Assembly: GCF_047229345.1 (NCBI RefSeq)
Contig: NZ_JBFTER010000002.1
Span: forward strand, 45,394-109,393
Direction of reading: 5' to 3'
DNA: 64,000 bases
Origin: Cellulomonas_A sp047229345
GTDB lineage: Bacteria; Actinomycetota; Actinomycetes; Actinomycetales; Cellulomonadaceae
Shown piece after piece: positions 45,461 through 53,181 of this stretch. The notes beneath the pieces were generated by a model. It saw only the letters and a list, made by a program, of their open reading frames with translations. It was not told where the DNA came from and did no database searches. Every line of letters starts with the position of its first letter. Position 1 is the first letter of the stretch. A program made the translations under genes and the position numbers.

Positions 45461-45609
45461 GAGGGGTCCTTCCCTGCGGATCGAGTTCACGCTGCGCAGG
45501 GCCCGGCGGGTCGCGGTCCCCCGGCCGCGAGCCCGGCCGACGTCGCGCACGACGAAGTCGACAGGCTCGGGTTATACGGGATCGCGGGCACAGGCCAGCG
45601 CAAAGCGCT

Positions 45610-45638
45610 AGCGTAGCCGAGCGGAGCATACATGTCCA
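45610..45638 (-). promoter_or_regulatory. Promoter of rpoB-rpoC
   Basis: On the minus strand TGGACA (45633-45638), a 17-nt spacer and TACGCT (45610-45615) form a strong vegetative promoter. The leader would be about 145 nt. Confidence 0.7.
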
Positions 45639-45934
45639 CCCGACCCACGCCCGACCGCTCTCCACCCGGGCGAAGGACCCGTGCCCGGGGAGGTGCGGCA
45701 GTCGCCGTCGGCGCCCATCGTGGCACAACGCGGCCCCGCGCGCACCACCCGTCCGGGTCGTGTTCGGGGCGCGGTGCGGCACGCGCAGCGGGTCGCGTGC
45801 TCGACGGCCGCCGTCACCCGCGCCTGACCTGCACCGTCGTCCGCGGTCCGGTCGCGCGGGGGCGCCGGCGGGCGTGGCGTCCGGTCCTGCGCCGCCGGGC
45901 GCGTCCGGGGGCCGGCCAGGCGTCCGGAGACGGC
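45639..45934. other. Empty part of the rplL-rpoB gap
   Basis: I see no supported gene, RNA or repeat in this stretch between the rplL-side hairpin and the rpoB promoter. Open frames here are short and of random composition. Confidence 0.5.
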
Positions 45935-45968
45935 GCGAGGCCCGCACCCCTGGGGGTGCGGGCCTCGC
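45935..45968 (-). terminator. Perfect 16-bp hairpin after rplL
   Basis: GCGAGGCCCGCACCCC at 45935-45950 pairs perfectly with GGGGTGCGGGCCTCGC at 45953-45968 with only TG between, so the tip opens to a 4-6 nt loop. It lies 85 nt after the rplL stop and should end or attenuate rplJL transcription before rpoB. Confidence 0.8.
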
Positions 45969-46053
45969 GGTGGTGCAGAGCTCTCCTCGCGTCGTGCGGA
46001 GGAGACGCCCGGGCAGGCCTCAGCGCGCAGCGCTCAGCGCCCGGGCGCGCGGG

Positions 46054-46440
46054 TCACTTGACGGTGACGGTCGCGCCCGCGCCCTCGAGCGCGGCGACAG
46101 CCTTGTCGGCCGCCTCCTTGCTGACACCCTCGAGCACGGCCTTGGGGGCGGCGTCGACGAGGTCCTTGGCCTCCTTGAGGCCCAGGCTCGTGAGGGCGCG
46201 CACCTCCTTGATGACCTGGATCTTCTTGTCGCCGGCAGCCTCGAGGACGACGTCGAACTCCGACTTCTCCTCGACCTCCTCGACCTCGGCGGCCGCGCCG
46301 CCGCCGGCAGCGGCAACCGCGACGGGCGCGGCAGCGGTGACCTCGAAGACCTCCTCGAAGGCCTTCACGAACTCGGAGAGCTCGATGAGCGTGAGCTCCT
46401 TGAACGCGTCGATGAGCTCGTCGGTGGTGAGCTTCGCCAT
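46054..46440 (-). CDS. rplL: 50S ribosomal protein L7/L12
   Basis: This 128-aa stalk protein recruits translation GTPases. It has the dimerising N-terminal domain (LTTDELIDAFKELTLIELSE), an Ala/Glu hinge, and the C-terminal domain with IKEVRALTSLGLKEAKDLVD. ATG start. It is usually present in four or more copies per ribosome, so the hairpin downstream can adjust its ratio to rpoB. Confidence 0.98.
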   Translation of the reverse strand: MAKLTTDELIDAFKELTLIELSEFVKAFEEVFEVTAAAPVAVAAAGGGAAAEVEEVEEKSEFDVVLEAAGDKKIQVIKEVRALTSLGLKEAKDLVDAAPKAVLEGVSKEAADKAVAALEGAGATVTVK

Positions 46441-46523
46441 GATGGCGTGTCCTTCCGTACGGTGCCCGCGGGTCCGGTCAGACCGTCGCGGGGCAGGGGT
46501 GGGGAGCGCGTGAGCCGGGTGGC

Positions 46524-47057
46524 TCAGGCGGCAGCGTCAGCCGACTCCTCGCGCTTGACGCGCAGGGCCTCGACGGTGCGCACGGCCTGGGCCGAGGGCG
46601 CGGTGAACAGGTACGCCGCCTTGAACAGCGACGCCTTGAGCACGCCGGCCGTCTTGGCCAGCAGGACCTCACGGGACTCGAGGTCCGCGAGCTTGGTGAC
46701 CTCCGCAGCGGTCAGGGCGCGTCCGTCGAGGACACCGCCCTTGATGACCAGTGCGGGGTTCGCCTTGGCGAAGTCACGCAGACCCTTGGCAGCCTCGACC
46801 GGGTCACCGGTCACGAAGGCGATGGCCGAGGGACCGGCGAGCGTGGCGTCAGGAACCTCGACGCCCGCCTGCTTGGCCGCGATGGCGGTCAGCGTGTTCT
46901 TCACCACGGCGTAGGTTGCGTTGCCGCTGAGCGCGCGCCGCAGCTGCTTGAGCTGGGCGACGGTGAGCCCGCGGTACTCGGTCAGCACGGCAGCGTTCGA
47001 GTCGCGGAACTGGTCCGTGAGCTCGGCGACTGCGGCTGCCTTGTCCGGCCTCGCCAT
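46524..47057 (-). CDS. rplJ: 50S ribosomal protein L10
   Basis: This 177-aa stalk base binds L7/L12 dimers and, in studied bacteria, its own leader. It starts MARPDKAAAVAELTDQFRDS and has AVLTEYRGLTVAQLKQLRR and ATYAVVKNTLTAIAAKQAG. ATG start. A terminator-like hairpin with U tract ends about 55 nt upstream. Confidence 0.98.
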   Translation of the reverse strand: MARPDKAAAVAELTDQFRDSNAAVLTEYRGLTVAQLKQLRRALSGNATYAVVKNTLTAIAAKQAGVEVPDATLAGPSAIAFVTGDPVEAAKGLRDFAKANPALVIKGGVLDGRALTAAEVTKLADLESREVLLAKTAGVLKASLFKAAYLFTAPSAQAVRTVEALRVKREESADAAA

Positions 47058-47110
47058 GGCAATCCTTCCGATGGTGGTGCCGCGGTCTGGGACCCCGGGT
47101 CCTGGACAGC

Positions 47111-47139
47111 AAAAGAGCCCCGCGCAGGCGCGGGGCTCT
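47111..47139 (-). promoter_or_regulatory. L10-leader attenuator: hairpin plus U tract before rplJ
   Basis: On the minus strand AGAGCCCCGCG and CGCGGGGCTCT form a perfect 11-bp stem with a 4-nt loop (47114-47139), immediately followed by TTT (47111-47113). It lies between the probable rplJ promoter and the gene, so it fits transcription attenuation by an L10 leader. A role as terminator for the upstream CHAT gene is the alternative. Confidence 0.65.
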
Positions 47140-47288
47140 CATCGGGACACGCACCACGGGGGCACCATCCGTACGGGAACTCTCACCTGCGCTGGCCTCC
47201 GCTGCTGCGGGACTTCGGGCGGCCTCCGGGGCGCCGAGCGGTGCTCGGGTAGTCCGGGAGCCGACGACCTGCGGTCTTGGGCGGGTCC

Positions 47289-47317
47289 ACGATACGTCAC
47301 GCGCGGCGTGGGACCAA
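47289..47317 (-). promoter_or_regulatory. Candidate rplJ-rplL promoter
   Basis: On the minus strand TTGGTC (47312-47317), 17 nt and TATCGT (47289-47294). The -10 is good, the -35 weak. The predicted leader is about 225 nt and includes the attenuator hairpin. Confidence 0.5.
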
Positions 47318-47347
47318 ACCCGCGGCCGGACGCACCGGAGCGGGGCG

Positions 47348-49966
47348 TCAGACCGGCGCGCCGAGGCAGACCAGCGGGACGAGCGTGCCGTCGACGGCGC
47401 TGCCCTCGCTGGTGGCGACCGCGAGCGCGTCCGCGACAGGCACGCCGGCACGCAGGAGCCCGTGCAGCCGGGTCATCACGCGCAGCGCCGTCTCGTCCGG
47501 CAGGGGGGCGATGGCGGCGACGACGCAGCCCACGCCGGCGCGCAGCAGGACGCTCGCGAGGCCGAGCGCCTCACCTCCGGGGCGCACGCTCGACCGACCG
47601 ACCTCGCAGCACGAGAGCACGACGAGCTGCGGGGCCGAGCCGCCGGAGTCGAGCTCGTGGGCGAACAGCGGCCCGTCGGCGAGGCGCACCGACGAGAAGA
47701 GCGGGTTGTCGGGCTCGTGGCGGCCGTGCGCGGCGAGGTGCACGACCCCCGGGCTCGCGAGCAGCCGGATCGTCTCCGCGCACGTCGCGGCGTCCCCCGT
47801 CAGGACGCTCGACCCCGGCCAGAGCCGGCCCACCTCCTCGGCCTCCGTCGCCGAGTGCCGCAGGCCCGGCCCTGCCACGGTGCTGACCGCGAGCGGCGCC
47901 ACCGACGCCGAGCCCGCGTACGTGAGCCAGTGGTGCACCGACGGCGCGACGACGGTCGCGAGGCCGCGGCGCGAGGCGAGCATCGACCAGGGCAGGAGGC
48001 CGAGCCAGCCGCTCGCGACGACCACGAGCCGCTCGGGCGTGCGCGCCACCACGTCGACGGTCGCGCCGAGCGCGTCCAGGCCCCGCCCGAGCGAGCGACC
48101 CGCAGCCGCGCGGAGCTCCTGCGGCACCAGCGGGTTCGAGACCACCTCGAGGTCCGCGTGCACGCGCCGCGTCTGCTCGCGCGCCAGGTCCGCGTCGCCC
48201 AGGTCGTGGAGCTCGACGCGGTCGTCCTGCACGCGCACCGCGAGCAGCCGGCCCCGGTGCTCCAGCACGTCGAGCACCGTGGTCCCCGGGCGGGCCCGCA
48301 GGGTGGCCCGGACCTGGCGCAGCGTCCCGACGTGGTCCTCCCCCACGTCACCCGAGCGGTGCCACGAGCGCGCGAGGATCGCCTGCTTCAGCCGCAGCCC
48401 CTCCCGGCGCACGCGCGTGCGCTCCCGGTCCGTCGCCGGCCGTGTCATGACCTCCCGGGCGCCGTCGATGAGCTGGCGGAGCTCGGCGAGCAGCGCCGCG
48501 GAGTCCGGGTCCCGCGGCGGGTTGACCCGCTGCGTCCCGCCGACGACCGCGCGCGTGCGCTCAGCGGCGTCGAGCAGCGCGCCGGGCTGGCCCGACGCCA
48601 GCGCCAGGTCGAGGTCCATCCGCGCGAGCTGCGTGCCGTGCACCGCGCCGGCCGTGCGCAGGTCGAGCGACCCGAACCGGGCCCGGTGCACGCCGAGGTC
48701 GCGCTGACCCTCGCGCACGTGCCGGCCGGCCCTCGCCGGGTCCTCGGCCGCGAGCGCGAGCAGGGCCCGGACGCGGCGGCCGTGCAGGCGCACCGAGATC
48801 GGGTCGCCGGCCGCGACCGGACCCAGCGCGGCGAGGCAGGCCGCCGGGTCCGCGAGGGCGCCCCGGGCGAGGTCGGCCTCGAGCGAGACGAGCGACGCGG
48901 CGTACGCCCACACGGGCCGGCCCGAGCGCCGGCACTGCTCCGCGAGCCGGGACGCGCGCGACGACACCGACCCCCACGCCCGCCGGGCCGTGGCGTCGGC
49001 GACCGGGAGCTCGTCGGGCCGCGCCTCGAGGGCCGCCGTCTCCACCTGGAGCCCGAGGAGCGTCGCGCGCAGCACCCACGCCTCGTCGCCGCGCCGGGCG
49101 AACCTGCGCCGCGCCGACGCCGCGAACGCCCGGGCCTGCTCGACGTCGCCGCGCAGCATCGCGCACTCGGCGCGCGCGAGCTCGACCTCCGCGAGGTCGT
49201 GCGGCAGCCGGTCGGCCGCGAAGATCTCGGCCGCCTCGGCGAGGGTCGAGTCCGCGACCGCGACCAGGCCGGCCTCGAGGAGCACCCGGGCCCGGTCCAG
49301 CAGCGCGATCGCCCGCGCCGGACCCGGCAGGCTGCGCGCGGCGGCCTCCATGCGCTCGAGCGCGAGCGGCAGCCGTCCGGCGAGGAACTCGAGGTAGCCC
49401 AGGTTGTGCTGCGCCTTGAACACGAGCCTCGGGAACCCCGCGTCGAGCGCCCGGCGCGCGCACTCGGCGAGGTCCGCGCGCGCGAGCCCGAGGTCCCCGC
49501 GGTCCATGTGCAGGACGCCGCGGTTGAGCAGCGCCCGGCACGCGTCGATCGGGTCGGCGGCGTCGATCGCCCCGACCGCGGCGTCGAGCTCGCGGAGCGA
49601 GTCCTCGATGCGCCCGGCGCGCAGGTACAGCAGCCCTCGCAGGCCCGCGAGCGCCGGCCCGCGTCCCGGCCACGCGCCACGCACGTCGCCGGGGTCCGCC
49701 GCGAGCTGCCCGAGCCGCGCGAGCTGCGCGCCGACGTCCCCGCGCAGCTCGAAGTCGCTCTTGACGAGCTCGATCGCCGCACGCGACCGCAGGCGCTCGA
49801 CGTCCGTCCCTCCCGGGAGGTCGTCGAGCGCCCGCAGCACCGGGCGCAGCCGCCGTGCCGCGCGGGCCGGCTGACCGTCGGCGTTCTCCGCGACCGCGCG
49901 GTCGACGGCGTCGGCCAGGCTGCTCAGCGCGACCGGCGCGGTGCGCGGGCCGTCGGGCAGGGGCAT
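47348..49966 (-). CDS. TPR-CHAT protein (caspase-like protease family)
   Basis: This 872-aa protein lacks a signal peptide. Residues about 1-560 are Ala/Leu/Arg-rich helical hairpins of TPR type (for example CRALLNRGVLHMDRGDLGLA and KAQHNLGYLEFLAGRLPLAL). The C-terminal 300 residues form a CHAT domain with both catalytic residues: His about 747 in VHLAAHGRHEPDNPLFS and Cys about 787 in LVVLSCCEVGRS (family LSACxTG). CHAT peptidases cleave specific partners in immunity and signalling. ATG start, 6 nt after the 167-aa gene and in one operon with the sigma factor. Confidence 0.87.
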   Translation of the reverse strand: MPLPDGPRTAPVALSSLADAVDRAVAENADGQPARAARRLRPVLRALDDLPGGTDVERLRSRAAIELVKSDFELRGDVGAQLARLGQLAADPGDVRGAWPGRGPALAGLRGLLYLRAGRIEDSLRELDAAVGAIDAADPIDACRALLNRGVLHMDRGDLGLARADLAECARRALDAGFPRLVFKAQHNLGYLEFLAGRLPLALERMEAAARSLPGPARAIALLDRARVLLEAGLVAVADSTLAEAAEIFAADRLPHDLAEVELARAECAMLRGDVEQARAFAASARRRFARRGDEAWVLRATLLGLQVETAALEARPDELPVADATARRAWGSVSSRASRLAEQCRRSGRPVWAYAASLVSLEADLARGALADPAACLAALGPVAAGDPISVRLHGRRVRALLALAAEDPARAGRHVREGQRDLGVHRARFGSLDLRTAGAVHGTQLARMDLDLALASGQPGALLDAAERTRAVVGGTQRVNPPRDPDSAALLAELRQLIDGAREVMTRPATDRERTRVRREGLRLKQAILARSWHRSGDVGEDHVGTLRQVRATLRARPGTTVLDVLEHRGRLLAVRVQDDRVELHDLGDADLAREQTRRVHADLEVVSNPLVPQELRAAAGRSLGRGLDALGATVDVVARTPERLVVVASGWLGLLPWSMLASRRGLATVVAPSVHHWLTYAGSASVAPLAVSTVAGPGLRHSATEAEEVGRLWPGSSVLTGDAATCAETIRLLASPGVVHLAAHGRHEPDNPLFSSVRLADGPLFAHELDSGGSAPQLVVLSCCEVGRSSVRPGGEALGLASVLLRAGVGCVVAAIAPLPDETALRVMTRLHGLLRAGVPVADALAVATSEGSAVDGTLVPLVCLGAPV

Positions 49967-49972
49967 CGTCCG

Positions 49973-50476
49973 CTAGAGCTCGATCTGCGGCGTGACGACG
50001 GGGACGTCCGGCTGCTCCGGCCGGCGGAGCACGAGCCGGGCCGGGCCGCGACCGAGGTCCGAGAAGGAGAACCGCCCGTCGGTGTCCGACGTGACGCGCT
50101 CGATCCGGCCGCCCTGGTGCAGCTCGACGGCCAGCTCGCCCGCGGGCGCCGCCCAGCCGTCGACGCGCACGCGGTCCGCCTCGGCGTGCACCGTGATCAT
50201 CACCGTGAGCACGTCCGTGGTGAACGTGATCGTCACGGCCTCGATGCTCGCCTCGTCGGACCGCAGCGCGAGCTCGGGGGTGCCGATCATGCGCAGCTCC
50301 GCCATCTCGGTGTGCAGCGCGTCGATCGTGAGGGCGAGGCCGATGCGGTCGACCAGCCCGGCGGGCACCGGGTCGACCCGGTCGACGATCACGGCGAGAC
50401 GGCGCAGCACCTGGAGGTCGCCGTCGTCCATCGCCTCCGTCGCGTACCGGGCGACGGCCCGGTCGTCCGCGGTCAC
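49973..50476 (-). CDS. Helical/beta-sandwich protein linking sigma factor and CHAT gene
   Basis: This 167-aa protein has an acidic helical N-terminus (LQVLRRLAVIVDRVDPVPAG, then VDRIGLALTIDALHTEMAEL). A C-terminal part reads RVDGWAAPAGELAVEL and DTDGRFSFSDLGRGPARLVL, typical of carboxypeptidase-regulatory-like beta-sandwiches. GTG start overlaps the sigma stop as GTGA, so stoichiometric expression is expected. No transmembrane segment. Position suggests a sigma partner, perhaps an anti-sigma or a CHAT substrate; this is inference. Confidence 0.75.
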   Translation of the reverse strand: MTADDRAVARYATEAMDDGDLQVLRRLAVIVDRVDPVPAGLVDRIGLALTIDALHTEMAELRMIGTPELALRSDEASIEAVTITFTTDVLTVMITVHAEADRVRVDGWAAPAGELAVELHQGGRIERVTSDTDGRFSFSDLGRGPARLVLRRPEQPDVPVVTPQIEL

Positions 50477-51105
50477 CGGGCACCCCACGCGGGGTCCGCG
50501 ACGAGCGCGAGCCGGAGCTTCGCGAGACAGCGGCCGCGCGTCGGGCCGATGCTCCCGACCGGCATCCCGAGCGAGCGGGACACCACCGAGTAGTCCGGGC
50601 GGTCGACCAGCGCGACCAGCCCCAGCAGCGACCGGCAGCGGTCGGGCAGGGCACGCACGTGGTCCCACAGGATGCGGTCCTGCTCGTCGCGCACCGCCAC
50701 CACGTCGGGACGGTCCTCGGTGGGGGCCGCGAGCCAGTCCGTCGCGTGCTCGTCGAGCTCGGCGCGCGCGAGGTCGTCGCGCGACTTGCGCACCGCCCGC
50801 CACGCCGCCCGCTTCGCCGTCACGAGCATCCACTGCAGGGTCGCCCGGGGGTCCCGGATCGAGTCGATGTCACGGATCAGCGCGAGCCAGACGCCCTGGA
50901 CCACGTCCTGGGCCTGCTCGTGCTCGGCGCCCTGGGCACGCACCGTGTGCCAGAGCAGCGGAGTCAGCACCTCGACGAGCTGGGCGAGGGGGGCTCGGTC
51001 CCCCTCGCGGTAGGAGACGACGGCGTGGGCCGCCTTGTCGACCAGGCTCTCGCCCTGGTGCCGGAGCTCGGAAGCGACCGGCTCGACCAGGTCGTCACTC
51101 ATCAT
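50473..51105 (-). CDS. Sigma-70 family RNA polymerase sigma factor (ECF-like)
   Basis: This 210-aa protein contains sigma region 2 (EQAQDVVQGVWLALIRDIDS, then DPRATLQWMLVTAKRAAWRA) and region 4 (ALPDRCRSLLGLVALVDRPD, then SRSLGMPVGSIGPTRGRCLA), with no region 3, as in ECF factors. It should direct RNA polymerase to specific promoters, possibly including its own. ATG-ATG start; GAGGGG precedes it. A vegetative-like promoter (TTGTCG, 18 nt, TACTGT) lies 40-70 nt upstream. Confidence 0.87.
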   Translation of the reverse strand: MMSDDLVEPVASELRHQGESLVDKAAHAVVSYREGDRAPLAQLVEVLTPLLWHTVRAQGAEHEQAQDVVQGVWLALIRDIDSIRDPRATLQWMLVTAKRAAWRAVRKSRDDLARAELDEHATDWLAAPTEDRPDVVAVRDEQDRILWDHVRALPDRCRSLLGLVALVDRPDYSVVSRSLGMPVGSIGPTRGRCLAKLRLALVADPAWGAR

Positions 51106-51146
51106 GGACCCCTCGCACGGGAATCGTCGGGCGGCCGCCCACCGTC

Positions 51147-51176
51147 ACAGTAGGGCGACCAGGACAACCCCGACAA
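51147..51176 (-). promoter_or_regulatory. Promoter of the sigma-CHAT operon
   Basis: On the minus strand TTGTCG (51171-51176), 18 nt, TACTGT (51147-51152). The leader is about 35 nt. The same 249-bp divergent gap holds two plus-strand GGGAATC motifs (near 51118 and 51241) that resemble ECF -35 boxes but lack a clear matching -10. Confidence 0.55.
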
Positions 51177-51354
51177 GACGCCCAGGCGCCGTCGGAGTCG
51201 AGGGAGAGGGGCGCCGCCGAGCGCCCCAGATACACGTCCCGGGAATCTCTTCCGGACGGACGTATCAGACGCGTCGGACCCGTCTCCTCACGGGCGCACC
51301 CGCCGCGGGCACGCCACCGACGTGCTCGCTCGACCCCCGAGGAGACACCACCCC

Positions 51355-53176
51355 ATGGCTGCAGACGAGAACCGGCCCGCCGGCGACGACCTCCCGGAGC
51401 CGGGGGCCCCGCTGAGCCGCGAGCAGATCCGCCCGGTCAAGCGGCTCGCCGAGGACGACCTCATCTCCCGACCCGGCGTGGTCGCCGTCGACATCGGGGA
51501 GAAGTACTCGGGCGGTCTGCCGACGGGGACGCAGTCGATCGTGGTGCACGTGCAGGCCAAGCGGAGCGCCGACGAGGTGCCCGCCGACGAGCTGATCCCC
51601 CCGACGATCGACGGGGTCCCGACCGACGTCGTCCCGCACCGGATCAGCCTGCAGCACCAGGTGCCGTACGCGCCCGAGCAGGGAGCCGGCGCCGAGGACG
51701 GCACGCGGTACGGCGCGATGGTCGGCGGCGCCAGCATCGGGCCCGTGCGGCTCGTGCGCCGCCGCGACGCCGGGACCGGCACGGCCGCACCGCACCTCGT
51801 CGCCGGGACGCTCGGTGCGCTCGTCACCGACCGCCGCACCGGGCGCGCGCTCGCGCTGACCAACTTCCACGTCGCCGCGGTGGACACCGGCTGGCGCGCG
51901 GGCGACCCGCAGGTGCAGCCGTCGCGCATCGACGGGGCGGTGCCGTCCGACCGGTTCGGGACGCTCCAGCGCGCGGTCGTCGACGAGCACGTCGACGCCG
52001 CCGCCGTTCTGCTCGCACGGGGCACCCGGTGGTACCCCGCGGTGCTCGGGATCGGGGAGATCACCGGCCGCGCCAGGGCGAAGGTCGGGCAGACGGTGCG
52101 CAAGCGTGGCCGCACGACCGGGCTGCGTCACGGGACCGTCACGTCGGTCGACTTCACCGTGCAGATCGACTTCGGCGGGGAGACCGGGCTCGTCACGCTG
52201 CGCGACCAGGTCCGGGTCGACCGCAGCCCCGACGAGGAGCGGTTCTCGGCGGGTGGCGACTCCGGCTCCGTCGTGGTCGACGAGCGCGGGCGCGTCGTGG
52301 GCCTCCTCTTCGCCGGCGAGGACGACGGGAGCTTCAGCCTGGCCAACCCCATCGCCGCGGTGCTCGACGCGCTCGACGTCGACATCGCCACCCGGCGGTC
52401 GGTCGCGAAGCGTGCGCGTCGCCGCTCGGGCGCGGCGCGGGGGCGTGCGCCCTCGGGGACGGCGGGGGTGCGGGGCCGGGCGCCGGCGCCGGCGACTGGG
52501 CCGCGGGTCCCTGCCGGTCCCGGGTCCGACGGCGCGACGGCGCGGGTCCGGCGTGCGGTGCCGGCCGGGCGCGTGGCGGGGTCGGGCGTGAGCGGGGCTG
52601 CCGCGCAGCCGTTCACCGAGCCGTTCACCGAACCGTTCACGGAGCCCTTCACCGAGGCGTACGGGCGCCAGCCCTTCACCGAACCGTTCACCGAGCCGTT
52701 CACAGAGCCGTTCACGGAGGCGTACGGACGCCAGCCCTTCACCGAGCCCTTCACCGAACCGTTCACGGAGCCCTTCACCGAGGCGTACGGACGCCAGCCC
52801 TTCACCGAGCCCTTCACCGAACCGTTCACGGAGCCCTTCACCGAGGCGTACGGACGNNNNNNNNNNNNNNNNNNNNNNNNNNNNNNNNNNNNNNNNNNNN
52901 NNNNNNNNNNNNNNNNNNNNNNNNNNNNNNNNNNNNNNNNNNNNNNNNNNNNNNNNCCAGCCCTTCACCGAGCCCTTCACGGAGCCGTTCACCGAGGCGT
53001 ACGGGCGCCAGCCCTTCACCGAGCCGTTCACGGAGCCCTTCACCGAGGCGAGCGGCGGCAGCGCACCTGGACGTCCGGCGGCGGCGGGCCGCCCCCGCCC
53101 CGGGCGGCGTGAGCTCGCCGAGGCGTTCTGGGCCGGCTACCTGACCGCCCGGTACCACCGCGCGCAGGGACGCTGA
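51355..53176 (+). CDS. NAL1-like trypsin-fold serine protease with PFTE repeat tail (spans assembly gap)
   Basis: ATG at 51355 has GAGGAG upstream. Residues about 28-95 (RPGVVAVDIGEKYSGG, then ELIPPTIDGVPTDVV) match the N-terminal domain of bacterial NAL1-like peptidases. A trypsin-fold domain follows with His172 (LTNFHVAA), Asp214 (EHVDAAAV) and Ser303 (GGDSGSVV). After a basic/Pro linker come four 21-residue repeats from residue 418, each four PFTE then AYGRQ. The 100-N gap follows, then two more repeats and a C-terminal tail (LAEAFWAGYLTARYHRAQGR). No signal peptide. In the assembly the frame breaks only because 100 is not a multiple of three. Confidence 0.8.
52606..53049 (+). repeat. In-frame minisatellite coding PFTE repeats
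   Basis: A 12-bp core coding PFTE is nested in a 63-bp unit (four PFTE plus AYGRQ) repeated four times before the gap; two 51-bp units (three PFTE) follow it. Third-base changes are scattered among near-identical units, showing both duplication and selection on the protein. Confidence 0.9.
52857..52956. other. Assembly gap of exactly 100 N
   Basis: A round 100-N run, the usual placeholder for a gap of unknown size, inside the PFTE repeats. Frame analysis shows the true missing length must be a multiple of three to join both repeat halves. Confidence 0.95.
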
Positions 53177-53181
53177 GCGGG

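Noticed and set aside
47348..51105. Type III-E CRISPR (Craspase) locus suspected from TPR-CHAT plus sigma factor
   Set aside because: There is no gRAMP/Cas7-11, cas1/cas2, or repeat array nearby. Only the domain analogy is kept.
52857..53112. Frameshift mutation or alternative C-terminus of the protease after the gap
   Set aside because: The shift equals the arbitrary 100-N length modulo three. The repeat units continue in the correct phase, so it is an assembly artefact.
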